A program made the position numbers and the translations under genes. The notes beneath the pieces were generated by a model that had not been told where the DNA came from, made no database searches, and saw only the letters and a program-made list of their open reading frames with translations. A stretch of DNA of 15,693 nucleotides from Collinsella sp. (GTDB lineage: Bacteria > Actinomycetota > Coriobacteriia > Coriobacteriales > Coriobacteriaceae): assembly GCA_019414265.1 (NCBI GenBank), contig DXMJ01000005.1, forward strand, positions 50,321-66,013. The letters are read 5' to 3'. The stretch's first letter is position 1; every line of letters begins with the position of its first letter. Positions 1 to 7,282 of this stretch are shown one piece after another.

Positions 1-1
1 C

Positions 2-469
2 CCCGATTGCGGCGGCAGCGGCCGTGTCCGTGTGACCTCCGAGCAGACGATTGAGTTTCCCGCCGGCACGCACGATGGTGACGAGGTTCGCATTAGTGGC
101 ATGGGTCACGCCGGCACCAACGGTGCCTCGGGTGGCGATCTGGTCGGCCGCGCCCATGTCGAGGCCGAGCGCCTGGAAGGCAAGGCCCGTACAGGTTTTT
201 ACCTGATGGGCATCGTGGCGCCGTTTTTGGTGCTGTCGGCCATCTCGGGCGTGTTCTCGGCCTTTGCCATAATGTGCTTTATTCCGTTTGCCATGGGCCT
301 GTTTATGGTGGTCTCGGACGGCGTGCTGCACCGCAGCCTGCTGTGGTGGAAGCGCGGCGCGATGCAGTTTGCCAACGGTTTTGCCAACGGATTTATGTTT
401 GCGCTCGTGTCGGTTTGGTTTGCGAGTTGCTCGCAACGTGCCATGCTTTCGCCCTACGCAATGCAATAA
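2..469 (+). CDS. DnaJ-like zinc-finger protein with C-terminal membrane segments (5' truncated)
   Basis: The reading frame is open from base 2 and ends at TAA 467-469, so the start lies outside the window; the GTG at 32 is internal. The visible 155 residues begin with the end of a DnaJ-type zinc repeat (PDCGGSGRV). The opening of a DnaJ C-terminal beta-sandwich follows, with a 'FPAGTHDGDEVRISGMG' stretch and 'GGDLVGRAHV' matching the family pattern of PAG-x-DG-x-x-R-x-x-G-x-G and GDL. About 50 residues later the resemblance stops. The rest is hydrophobic (FYLMGIVAPFLVLSAISG, AFAIMCFIPFAMGLFMVV, FMFALVSVWFAS), probably three membrane segments. It may be a membrane-anchored co-chaperone paralogue. 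Whether it has a J domain cannot be seen. The gene lies 81 nt upstream of canonical dnaJ. Identification as DnaJ-related is fairly secure; the function is inferred. Confidence 0.7.
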   Translation, partial: PDCGGSGRVRVTSEQTIEFPAGTHDGDEVRISGMGHAGTNGASGGDLVGRAHVEAERLEGKARTGFYLMGIVAPFLVLSAISGVFSAFAIMCFIPFAMGLFMVVSDGVLHRSLLWWKRGAMQFANGFANGFMFALVSVWFASCSQRAMLSPYAMQ

Positions 470-550
470 CATCTAGCCCTCTGTTTGCGGCCGGCCCAGC
501 TTGGGTATAGGACGCACTGTGACAAAAATGAAAGTCGGAAGGATTCGGTC

Positions 551-1699
551 GTGTCGGAAAATAGGGATTACTACGAGGTACTTGGCGTCGACAAGGATGC
601 CGACGCGCGGACGATTAAGCGCGCGTTTCTAAAGAAGGCCCGTACCGTACACCCGGACGTTTCGGACGACCCCGAGGCCGAGGCCAAGTTCAAAGAGCTT
701 AACGAGGCGTATTCCGTTCTTTCCGACGAGCAGAAGCGTGCTAACTACGACCGTTACGGCACCGCGGACGGCCCTGGTGGTTCGGGGTACGTCGATATCA
801 ACGATATCTTTGGTGGCATGGGCATGGACGACCTGTTCTCGTCGTTCTTTGGCGGCGGTGCCGGCGGTGGCGCCCGAAATCGCCGTGAGCGTCGTCGCGG
901 CCGCGATATGGCCATCTCCCTTTCGGTGACCCTTGAGGAGGCGGCGCTCGGTTGCAAAAAGACGATCAGCTATGACCGCCTTGCCCCCTGCGAGGATTGC
1001 AACGGCACCGGCAGGGCCGAGGGTGCACGGGAAAAGCAGTGCAGCCGCTGCCACGGCACGGGCTATGTCACGACGGTCCAGCGTTCGTTCCTGGGCCAGG
1101 TTCAGTCTTCTTCGCCCTGTCCCGACTGCCATGGCGAGGGCACGGTTATCGACCATCCCTGCGAGACCTGCGACGGTCAGGGCCGCACGCCTTCGCACGA
1201 AAAGATCGACATCGATATTCCCGCCGGCGTTTCGACCGGTCGCCAGCTGCGCGTGAGCGGCTTTGGCGAGGCCGGTCTTCGTGGCGAGCCCTCGGGCGAC
1301 CTGATCGTCAACGTGCGCGTCGCCGACCACGAGCGTTTTAAGCGCAACGGCGACGACCTGTACCTCGTGAGCGATATCTCGATTGCGCAGGCTGCGCTCG
1401 GTTGCGAGATCGAGGTCGAGGGCATTATGCCCGACGAGGTCGTCAAGCTGTGCGTCCCCGCCGGCGCCCAGTACGGTGACACCGTGAGCGTCAACAATTA
1501 CGGCATGCCGCGTATCGGCGGTGGCGGTTCGCGCGGTCGCCTGATCGTGCAGCTGCGCGTAGTCGTCCCCACCAATCTCTCCAACAAGCAGCGCGAGCTG
1601 CTTCGCGCCTTTGCCGACGAGATGGGCGATGACGTCGCATCCGGTAAGAAATCCGTGACCGATCGTATCAAGAGCGCCCTCGACGATATCCTCGATTAA
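551..1699 (+). CDS. dnaJ: Chaperone protein DnaJ (Hsp40)
   Basis: Cytosolic co-chaperone that stimulates the DnaK ATPase and delivers unfolded clients. The order is canonical. A J domain (residues ~6-70) carries HPD at 34-36. A Gly/Phe-rich linker (~74-108) follows. The zinc centre has four CxxCxGxG repeats starting at Cys147, Cys164, Cys190 and Cys204. Substrate-binding C-terminal domains (~215-350) and a dimerisation tail complete it. The length of 382 residues is typical. I chose GTG at 551, 7 nt after a strong GGAAGGA (537-543). The longer frame from 485 adds 22 residues with no family match. mtaB begins 9 nt after the stop. A weak promoter-like TTGCGG/TATAGG pair (485-511, 15-nt spacer) precedes it, and no CIRCE operator is visible. 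A run of arginines (111-118) separates the G/F region from the zinc domain. Confidence 0.96.
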   Translation: MSENRDYYEVLGVDKDADARTIKRAFLKKARTVHPDVSDDPEAEAKFKELNEAYSVLSDEQKRANYDRYGTADGPGGSGYVDINDIFGGMGMDDLFSSFFGGGAGGGARNRRERRRGRDMAISLSVTLEEAALGCKKTISYDRLAPCEDCNGTGRAEGAREKQCSRCHGTGYVTTVQRSFLGQVQSSSPCPDCHGEGTVIDHPCETCDGQGRTPSHEKIDIDIPAGVSTGRQLRVSGFGEAGLRGEPSGDLIVNVRVADHERFKRNGDDLYLVSDISIAQAALGCEIEVEGIMPDEVVKLCVPAGAQYGDTVSVNNYGMPRIGGGGSRGRLIVQLRVVVPTNLSNKQRELLRAFADEMGDDVASGKKSVTDRIKSALDDILD

Positions 1700-1708
1700 G
1701 GAGCCCGC

Positions 1709-3001
1709 GTGCTCGCACCTCATATCTCTGTCGTCAACCTCGGCTGCCGTGTCAACCGGGTTGAGTCCGACCGTATCACTGCCGATCTAATGCGCCTGGG
1801 CTTTGCGATGGTGGAGCCTCAGGATGCTGAGCTGATCGTCATTAACACCTGTGCCGTTACGGGCGAGGCCGAGGCCAAGACCCGTAAGGCCGTTCGCCAT
1901 GCGCTGGCCTATCCAAACGAGCCCTATGTGGTCGTGACCGGATGTGTGGTCAATCTGCATCCCGAGGAGCTGCTGGAGCTTTCGGACCGCGTGATCGCCG
2001 AGCCGTCCAAGATCGATGTCGCCGAACGCGTCTGTGAGGTGCTGGGCGTTGAGTCAGATGACGTTCCCGCCTGCAGCGACGGCGAGGTTGTCGACGCGCT
2101 CGGTCGCTCGCGTCTGGGCGTGAAGATCCAGGACGGCTGCAACCATCGTTGCACCTATTGCATTGTGTGGAAGGCCCGCGGCCCCGAGCGCTCCGTGCCG
2201 GTTGAGTCCGTGCTCGAGCAAGTTCGCGAGGCACAGGAGGCCGGCGTGCCCGAGGTGGTGCTGACGGGTGTGAACCTTGGCGCCTACGATGGCAAGAGCG
2301 CGACTGACGAACACGTCGAGATTGATGAGCTTCTCGAGGCGATCATGGAGCGCACGTCCATTCCGCATGTGCGCATTTCCTCGGTCGAGCCCATGGATAT
2401 CTCCGAGTCCCTGCTTAAGGTCATGGCCCGCTATCCGAAGCGCATCGCCCCGTTTTTACACCTGCCCGTGCAGTCCGGCTGCACCAGGACGCTGCATCGT
2501 ATGGGCCGTCCCTATAGCGCCGAGGCCTTTGAGGAGACGGTGCGCATGATTCGCACCAACTTGCCTCAGGCGTCCCTTTCGTGCGATGTCATCGTCGGTT
2601 TTCCCGGCGAGACGGACGAGGAGTTTGAGGAGTCGCTGGCGCTGTGCCGCCGCGTGGGCTTTTCGCGTATGCACGTGTTTCGCTACAGCAAGCGTCCCGG
2701 TACCCTTGCTGCCGACATGCCCGACCAGGTGCCGCCCGAGGTCATGGCCGAGCGTAGCCGTCGTATGCGAGCCGCGGCGCAGGAGCTTGCCATTGCCGAC
2801 GCTCGCCGTCGCGTGGGCACCGTTGAGCGTGCCGTGCTCGAGTATGGCGACAACCTGACGCTTGGTTCGTTCCATCATGCCCGTCTAGACGATACCAGTG
2901 GACTCACAGCCCCGTGCCTGCTCGATGTTGCTATCATCGGAGTCGATGATTCCGGCTTGGTCCATGCACGCAGGGAGGTTCATGGAAGCCTCGAAGATTA
3001 G
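1709..3001 (+). CDS. mtaB: tRNA N6-threonylcarbamoyladenosine(37)-C2 methylthiotransferase MtaB
   Basis: Radical-SAM enzyme of the methylthiotransferase family that converts t6A37 to ms2t6A37 in ANN-decoding tRNAs. The N-terminal UPF0004 domain contains the three cysteines for the auxiliary 4Fe-4S cluster: Cys13 (in NLGCRVN), Cys48 (in INTCAV) and Cys79 (in VTGCVV). The radical-SAM CxxxCxxC is Cys144-Cys148-Cys151 (GCNHRCTYC). The C-terminal ~60 residues sit where a TRAM domain is expected but match it only loosely. The protein has 430 residues, normal for MtaB. The NLGCRVN signature and the GCNHRCTYC context distinguish it from MiaB and RimO, though I have not aligned it. The start is GTG at 1709, 5 nt after AAGGAG (1698-1703), which overlaps the dnaJ stop. 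Its 3' end overlaps the start of phoH by 20 nt, indicating one transcript. Confidence 0.92.
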   Translation: MLAPHISVVNLGCRVNRVESDRITADLMRLGFAMVEPQDAELIVINTCAVTGEAEAKTRKAVRHALAYPNEPYVVVTGCVVNLHPEELLELSDRVIAEPSKIDVAERVCEVLGVESDDVPACSDGEVVDALGRSRLGVKIQDGCNHRCTYCIVWKARGPERSVPVESVLEQVREAQEAGVPEVVLTGVNLGAYDGKSATDEHVEIDELLEAIMERTSIPHVRISSVEPMDISESLLKVMARYPKRIAPFLHLPVQSGCTRTLHRMGRPYSAEAFEETVRMIRTNLPQASLSCDVIVGFPGETDEEFEESLALCRRVGFSRMHVFRYSKRPGTLAADMPDQVPPEVMAERSRRMRAAAQELAIADARRRVGTVERAVLEYGDNLTLGSFHHARLDDTSGLTAPCLLDVAIIGVDDSGLVHARREVHGSLED

Positions 3002-3968
3002 ACTTACCGTTCCTGGGGGAATTGACCCCTCGCGCGTTTTGGGTGCCGGCGACGGCGTCCTTCGTGCGCTGGAGAGCTTGGTTCGCGCCCACGTGGTCGC
3101 CCGTGGCGACAGCATCGCCGTGAGCGGTGACCCGGACGAGGTCGAGCTCGTGGCTCGCTTTTTTGAGCATGCTTTTCGCGAGGCGGCTGCCGGACGCACA
3201 CTGTCTGCCGACGATGTCTCTCGCTGCCTGGCCGTCTTGCGCGACGGTGAGCACGAGGCTACGTCGCTTCGCGATGATGTGCTGCTTTCGTATCGCGGTC
3301 GCGCCATTCGCCCCAAGACGCTCGGCCAAAAGCGCTACGTGGATGCCATCCGCTCGCATACCATCACGTTTGGCCTGGGTCCTGCCGGTACTGGTAAGAC
3401 CTATCTGGCCATGGCGCTCGCCGTTGCCGCGCTCAAGCGTCATGAGGTGGGTCGTCTGATCTTGACGCGTCCGGTTGTCGAGGCGGGGGAGAACCTGGGC
3501 TTTTTGCCCGGTACCCTCGAGGAAAAGATCGACCCCTACATGCGTCCGCTCTACGACGCCCTTTTTGACATGATGGATCGCGAGCGCACCGATGAGCTCA
3601 TGGAGCGCGGCGTGATCGAGATCGCCCCGCTTGCCTACATGCGCGGCCGCACGCTGAGCGATGCCTTCGTGGTGCTCGACGAGGCGCAAAATACCACGCC
3701 CGAGCAGATGAAGATGTTCCTGACGCGCCTGGGCTTTAACTCCAAGTTTGTGATTACCGGCGACCTGAGTCAGCGCGACCTGGTGGGTCGTCGCGGCGGT
3801 CTTGCCGACGTCGAGCAGATTTTGGGCCGTGTCGACGATGTCGCATTTTCGCACCTCGAGCGTGCCGACGTGGTGCGTCATTCCTTGGTGGGGCGTATCG
3901 TCGAGGCATACGATGCTTATGATGATGTACGCGAGAAACGCGTGCGTGACCGAAAGGAGTCCCGTTGA
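2982..3968 (+). CDS. phoH: PhoH-family ATPase
   Basis: Cytosolic P-loop NTPase related to the N-terminal half of superfamily 1 helicases. Its exact role is unsettled; proposed functions are in RNA metabolism, as the company of ybeY suggests. The 328-residue protein has Walker A GPAGTGKT at 133-140, a conserved LTRPVVEAGE at 161-170, Walker B VLDEAQN at 231-237 and the sensor stretch TGDLSQRDL at 259-267, all PhoH hallmarks. The N-terminal ~100 residues have a KH-like feel common in the PhoH-YbeY operon type. The start is ATG 2982, preceded by GGGAGG (2973-2978). An upstream in-frame start at 2898 would extend it by 28 residues that merely shadow mtaB. It overlaps mtaB by 20 nt and ybeY by 4 nt, so translation is probably coupled. 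Confidence 0.94.
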   Translation: MEASKIRLTVPGGIDPSRVLGAGDGVLRALESLVRAHVVARGDSIAVSGDPDEVELVARFFEHAFREAAAGRTLSADDVSRCLAVLRDGEHEATSLRDDVLLSYRGRAIRPKTLGQKRYVDAIRSHTITFGLGPAGTGKTYLAMALAVAALKRHEVGRLILTRPVVEAGENLGFLPGTLEEKIDPYMRPLYDALFDMMDRERTDELMERGVIEIAPLAYMRGRTLSDAFVVLDEAQNTTPEQMKMFLTRLGFNSKFVITGDLSQRDLVGRRGGLADVEQILGRVDDVAFSHLERADVVRHSLVGRIVEAYDAYDDVREKRVRDRKESR

Positions 3969-4474
3969 GTGTATTGATCAGCAACGATGCCGAGCTCGAT
4001 ACGCTGCTCGACGCGCAGGAGGTAGAGCACATCTGCGATGTCGTGCTTGCCGCCGAGGGCGTTGAGCGTGAAGTTGAGATTTCCCTTTCGTATGTCGATG
4101 AGGACGAAATGCACGAGCTCAACCACGAGTGGCGCGGTATCGACCGTACCACCGATGTCCTCTCGTTTGAGTGCGACTCGGCCTTTGACGAGGATATTCC
4201 CGCAGACGAGACGCTCGAGCTCGGCGATATTATCCTGGCCCCGCAGGTCATTGCCCGTCAGGCTCCCGGCTTTGGCAATAGCCCTGCCGACGAGTGCCGC
4301 CTGATGCTCGTGCATGGCATGCTGCACCTGCTGGGGTATGACCATATCGAGGACGACGAGGCTGAGGTCATGGAGGCCCGCGAGGACGCCATCCTGCGCG
4401 ATCTGGCGCTCGAGCGCGGCGAGGACCCCAAGCTGGTCCACGTCGGCCCCATCACCAACCACGCCCACGACTAG
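3965..4474 (+). CDS. ybeY: Endoribonuclease YbeY (16S rRNA maturation)
   Basis: Metal-dependent single-strand endoribonuclease of the UPF0054 family, needed for 16S rRNA 3'-end maturation and ribosome quality control. The diagnostic zinc-binding motif HxxxHxxxxxH is present as His117-His121-His127 in HGMLHLLGYDH. Upstream are the usual 'MHELNHEWRGIDRTTDVLSF' block and 'GDIILAP'. The protein has 169 residues, normal for the family. The start is TTG at 3965, sharing TTGA with the phoH stop, with AAAGGAG (3953-3959) 5 nt upstream. No other in-frame start lies nearby. Its position directly after phoH and ahead of dgkA-era matches the widespread bacterial arrangement, and Era is a known functional partner in 30S maturation. 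Confidence 0.96.
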   Translation: MSVLISNDAELDTLLDAQEVEHICDVVLAAEGVEREVEISLSYVDEDEMHELNHEWRGIDRTTDVLSFECDSAFDEDIPADETLELGDIILAPQVIARQAPGFGNSPADECRLMLVHGMLHLLGYDHIEDDEAEVMEAREDAILRDLALERGEDPKLVHVGPITNHAHD

Positions 4475-4483
4475 GAGCCGTCT

Positions 4484-4861
4484 ATGATTCCCGGATCGAA
4501 CAAGGACCACCCGTCCTTCTTAAAGTCCTTCTCCTACGCCATGGAGGGCTTCGTCACCGCCGTCAGGACCGAGCGCAACATCAAGGTTATGCTCGCGGCA
4601 GGCGTGTGCACCGTCATTGCCGGCTGCATTGTGGGGCTCGATATTGCCGAATGGGCCACGGTTATCATCTGCTGTGGCCTGGTGATTCACGGTGAGCTGT
4701 GCAACACCGCTATGGAGGCGATCGTCGACCTGGCGACCCAGGAACTTCATCCGCTGGCAAAGCGTGCGAAAGATATCGCCGCCGCCTCCGTATACGTACT
4801 TTCCATCACCGCCGCGATTGTGGGATTGCTGGTATTTGCCCACGCGCTCGACTTTATTTAG
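4484..4861 (+). CDS. dgkA: Diacylglycerol/undecaprenol kinase family membrane protein
   Basis: Small integral-membrane lipid kinase. Gram-positive-type members of this family mostly phosphorylate undecaprenol, feeding the carrier pool for cell-wall synthesis, so that is the likelier substrate, but the sequence cannot prove it. The 125 residues include an amphipathic N terminus with ERN at 30-32 and three hydrophobic segments (~36-50, ~55-69 and ~99-122). The catalytic signature is Glu71-x-x-Asn74-Thr-Ala-x-Glu78 (GELCNTAMEAIVD), followed by AKDIAAA at 95-101. The length is typical. The ATG at 4484 lies 6 nt after TAGGAG, which overlaps the ybeY stop codon. era follows 12 nt later, so this is an internal operon gene. 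Confidence 0.9.
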   Translation: MIPGSNKDHPSFLKSFSYAMEGFVTAVRTERNIKVMLAAGVCTVIAGCIVGLDIAEWATVIICCGLVIHGELCNTAMEAIVDLATQELHPLAKRAKDIAAASVYVLSITAAIVGLLVFAHALDFI

Positions 4862-4873
4862 AAAGGGATTTTC

Positions 4874-5950
4874 ATGTCCGACAATATGCAGCCTTTCGAT
4901 GAAACTCTGGACGACGAGTCCCTGGATGCGGTGGATGCCGAAGCGAACGATGCCTATGAGGATGTCGAGGAGTTCGATCCGTTTGAGGGCATGAGTGACG
5001 AGGAACTCGACGCCCTGTGCGACGAGGACGATAGCCTCGCGGGCTTTGGCGACGTTGAACCCGGTTTCCGCAGCGGCTTCGTGGCCCTGGTCGGCCGCCC
5101 CAACGCCGGCAAGTCCACGCTGCTCAACGCCTGCTATGGCAAAAAGGTCGCCATCACCTCGCCGGTGGCCCAGACGACCCGCCGCCGCATGCGCGCCGTC
5201 GTTAACCGTCCCGGCTACCAGCTGGTCTTTGTCGATACCCCGGGTATCCACAAGCCCAAGGACGGCCTGGGGTCCGAGCTCAACAAGAGCGCGCTGTTCG
5301 AGCTGAACGATGTCGATGTCGTCGCGTTTTTGATTGATGCCACCAAGCCGATCGGCAGGGGAGACGCCTGGGTTGCCGAGCGCGTCAAGAGCGCCCGTTC
5401 CAAGAAAGTCTTGGTGCTCACCAAGGCCGATGAGGCCGATCCCGCACAGGTCATGGAGCAGCTTAAGGCCGCCCACGAGCTCATGGACTATGATGACGAG
5501 ATCGTGACGTCGTCGGTCAAGAACTTCAACGTCGATGCGTTTATCGAGACCGTTGCACACTTTTTGCCCGAGGGTCCGCGTTGGTTCCCCGAGGGCATGG
5601 GTACCGACGCTTCCGATGAGACACTCGTTGCCGAGTTTGTGCGCGAGAAGGTCTTGCGCCGCACCCGTGATGAGATCCCGCACTCCGTTGGCGTGATCTG
5701 CGATGCGCTCGAGCAGACCAAGAAGGTGCTGCGCGTGCACGCTACCATTTACGTCGAGCGCGAGGGCCAAAAGGGCATCATCATCGGCAAGGGCGGCGAG
5801 ATGATCAAACATATCGGTATCGACGCTCGCCGCGATCTTGAGCGCATCTTTGGCACGCAGGTCTTTTTGGAGCTGGACGTGAAGGTCAAGGCCGGCTGGC
5901 GTGACGACGAGGCCCAGATTCGCCGCTTTGGCTACAACGCCGAGGACTAA
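4874..5950 (+). CDS. era: GTPase Era with acidic N-terminal extension
   Basis: Essential GTPase that binds the 3' end of 16S rRNA and acts as a checkpoint in 30S assembly. G motifs: G1 GRPNAGKS at 74-81, G3 DTPG, G4 TKAD. A C-terminal KH domain carries the RNA-binding GKGG at 305-308 and ends in the usual GWRDDEAQIRRFGY. Era is normally about 300 residues with its P-loop near residue 15. This protein has 358 because of a ~60-residue N-terminal extension with 26 Asp/Glu and no Lys or Arg before residue 66. The start at ATG 4874 is backed by AAAGGGA (4862-4868), 5 nt upstream, so the extension is probably really translated. No better internal start with a ribosome site was noticed. recO follows 15 nt later. 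Confidence 0.96.
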   Translation: MSDNMQPFDETLDDESLDAVDAEANDAYEDVEEFDPFEGMSDEELDALCDEDDSLAGFGDVEPGFRSGFVALVGRPNAGKSTLLNACYGKKVAITSPVAQTTRRRMRAVVNRPGYQLVFVDTPGIHKPKDGLGSELNKSALFELNDVDVVAFLIDATKPIGRGDAWVAERVKSARSKKVLVLTKADEADPAQVMEQLKAAHELMDYDDEIVTSSVKNFNVDAFIETVAHFLPEGPRWFPEGMGTDASDETLVAEFVREKVLRRTRDEIPHSVGVICDALEQTKKVLRVHATIYVEREGQKGIIIGKGGEMIKHIGIDARRDLERIFGTQVFLELDVKVKAGWRDDEAQIRRFGYNAED

Positions 5951-5965
5951 GGACGCGCGGCGCGC

Positions 5966-6715
5966 ATGGGAGGCTCCCGGACATATCGCACGAAGGTGCT
6001 CGTCCTCGATAAGACGAAGCTCAAAGAGACGGACCTGATCTTGACGATGCTTGACGAGCGGGGTCGGCAGGTTCGCGCCGTGGCAAAGGGCGCCCGCAAG
6101 CCCGGTGGGCGCCTGGCTGCGCGCTGCGAGCTGTTCTGTACCGTCGATATGCTGCTCGCGCATGGACGGTCGCTCGACGTGGTTTCCCAGGCCGAGCTTA
6201 TGGAGGCACCGCTCGGCGCTGCGCCCGATTACGAGACGACCTGCGCCGCAAGCGCGATCGCCGAGGTCGCGCGCGTGTGCTCGTTCGAGGATGCCGAGGA
6301 CCCGTTTACCTTTGCCATCACGCAGCGAGCGCTTGCTCTGGTGGGCAGCGGGCTCGACACGGCGCATATGGATCTGCTTGTGGCGGCATATGTGTTTAAG
6401 CTGCTATCGCACGTTGGCTACCGACCCGATTTTTCGGCCTGCGTACTGTGCGGAGACCCTATGCTGTCGTATTTTTCGCCCCAGGCCGGCGGGCTCATGT
6501 GCGGCTCGTGCGCGTCGAGCGTTCCGGGTGCCGAGCTGGTATCGACCGGTGAGGTCGCATGGCTGCGTGCCCTTATGTCCATGACTTTCGATGCGCTTTT
6601 GGCCGAGAGGGTCGATCCCCATACCGCTGCCTTTTTGTTGGGGCTTTCGCATGTTTGGGCTGCGACGCACACCGATCAGCGCCTCCGTGCGATGGAATTC
6701 ATGTTGGGTCGGTGA
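5966..6715 (+). CDS. recO: DNA repair protein RecO
   Basis: Recombination mediator that, with RecR, loads RecA on SSB-coated single-stranded DNA in the RecFOR pathway. The N-terminal OB fold is recognisable from 'TKVLVLDKTKLKETDLILT', 'DERGRQVRAVAKGARK' and the following basic strand. The C-terminal helical domain contains the four-cysteine zinc site Cys159-x2-Cys162 and Cys179-x2-Cys182 (CVLC, CGSC), which many but not all RecO proteins keep. The length of 249 residues is normal. The ATG at 5966 follows AAGGA (5949-5953) with a rather long 12-nt spacing. It is the last gene of the dnaJ-era run. No terminator is visible between it and rpsO, so read-through into rpsO is possible. Confidence 0.92.
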   Translation: MGGSRTYRTKVLVLDKTKLKETDLILTMLDERGRQVRAVAKGARKPGGRLAARCELFCTVDMLLAHGRSLDVVSQAELMEAPLGAAPDYETTCAASAIAEVARVCSFEDAEDPFTFAITQRALALVGSGLDTAHMDLLVAAYVFKLLSHVGYRPDFSACVLCGDPMLSYFSPQAGGLMCGSCASSVPGAELVSTGEVAWLRALMSMTFDALLAERVDPHTAAFLLGLSHVWAATHTDQRLRAMEFMLGR

Positions 6716-6719
6716 TGAT

Positions 6720-6748
6720 GCGCAGGCGTGGGCTGCTTGTGGTAACAT
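6720..6748 (+). promoter_or_regulatory. Possible rpsO promoter
   Basis: An extended -10-like element, TGG followed by TAACAT (6740-6748), lies in the 138-nt gap after recO. The -35 region (about 6720-6725, GCGCAG) is poor. A start near 6755 would give a ~100-nt leader. This is a visual match only. Confidence 0.3.
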
Positions 6749-6807
6749 ACCGACCTGTTGGTACCTCGACCTTGGATGCTCGCTCCACCGGCGGCTTCCC
6801 AGTCCGA

Positions 6808-6833
6808 GGCGAATAATGTCGCCCGCGGGCGAC
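6808..6833 (+). promoter_or_regulatory. rpsO leader: two mutually exclusive hairpins ahead of the ribosome site
   Basis: A perfect 16-nt palindrome (GTCGCCCG then CGGGCGAC, 6818-6833) ends 7 nt before the purine-rich ribosome-binding stretch GAAAGGTG (6841-6848). Its left half, TCGCC (6819-6823), can instead pair with GGCGA at 6808-6812. The two folds therefore exclude each other. In several bacteria S15 represses its own synthesis by binding a structured leader, so an autoregulatory switch is plausible here. It is inference, not proof. Confidence 0.5.
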
Positions 6834-6853
6834 AAGAAACGAAAGGTGAAACA

Positions 6854-7132
6854 ATGACTGTTTCCAAAGAGCGTAAGGCGGAGCTGACTGCCCAGTTCGG
6901 TAATACCCCGGTCGACACCGGCAACCCCAAGGTTCAGGTCGCCATCCTGTCCGAGCGCATCAAGGAGCTGACCGAGCACATGAAGTCCCACCAGAAGGAC
7001 TTCCACACCCGTCGTGGCCTGCTCATGCTCGTCGGCCGTCGTCGTCGTCTTCTCTCCTACATCAAGAAGAACGACATCGTCGAGTACCGTGAGCTCATCA
7101 AGGCTCTGGGCATCCGCGACAACATCCAGTAA
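6854..7132 (+). CDS. rpsO: 30S ribosomal protein S15
   Basis: Primary 16S-binding protein of the 30S platform. The 92 residues match the S15 pattern throughout: 'FGNTPVDTGNPKVQVAILSERI', 'HMKSHQKDFHTRRGLLMLVGRRRRLLSYIKK' in the RNA-binding helices, and the ending 'YRELIKALGIRDNIQ'. The usual length is 89. The ATG at 6854 lies 5 nt after GAAAGGTG; an upstream in-frame ATG at 6758 would add 32 residues unlike any S15. The gene has its own terminator 15 nt downstream, with pnp next, the same rpsO-pnp order as in Escherichia coli and many other bacteria. A palindromic leader suggests autoregulation. Confidence 0.98.
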   Translation: MTVSKERKAELTAQFGNTPVDTGNPKVQVAILSERIKELTEHMKSHQKDFHTRRGLLMLVGRRRRLLSYIKKNDIVEYRELIKALGIRDNIQ

Positions 7133-7147
7133 GGATTTGTACATGCT

Positions 7148-7180
7148 AAGAGCGTCCTGCGCAGCGGGGCGCTCTTTTTG
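7148..7180 (+). terminator. Intrinsic terminator of rpsO
   Basis: The stem GAGCGTCC (7150-7157) pairs with GGGCGCTC (7167-7174) with one G-U pair, extended by AA/TT. The loop is TGCGCAGCG, and five T residues follow (7175-7179). This is a textbook factor-independent terminator 15 nt after the rpsO stop. Confidence 0.9.
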
Positions 7181-7198
7181 TGTAAGGGCGCGAACAAT

Positions 7199-7269
7199 CA
7201 CGCTCTGAAGCGTGGCGGGGGCAGGGGGCCCGCGTCACATGAGAAGCCCGCAGGCAAGGGGCCTGTGGG
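7199..7269 (+). promoter_or_regulatory. Structured pnp leader with three hairpins
   Basis: Three stems lie between the rpsO terminator and the pnp ribosome site. CACGCT/AGCGTG (7199-7204/7209-7214) has loop CTGA. GTG-GCGGG/CCCGC-CAC (7212-7219/7229-7238) has a GT bulge. CCCGCAGGC/GCCTGTGGG (7247-7255/7261-7269) has 9 pairs with one G-U. The last stem ends 2 nt before AAAGGAG (7272-7278). The first two share bases 7212-7214 and so compete. PNPase is known to autoregulate through a 5' stem in E. coli; a similar role here is inferred. No clear promoter was seen. Confidence 0.5.
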
Positions 7270-7282
7270 GTAAAGGAGAACA

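Noticed and set aside
470..550. CIRCE/HrcA operator ahead of dnaJ
   Set aside because: The TTAGCACTC-N9-GAGTGCTAA inverted repeat is not present, and the gap shows only a weak promoter-like pair.
485..550. Longer dnaJ product starting at 485
   Set aside because: The 22 added residues have no J-domain match, and GTG 551 has a strong, well-spaced ribosome site.
4520..6367. 615-codon open frame on the minus strand across dgkA, era and recO
   Set aside because: It is the antisense shadow of well-recognised genes in GC-rich DNA, has no family resemblance, and is dominated by Leu/Ala/Gly/His as expected for such frames.
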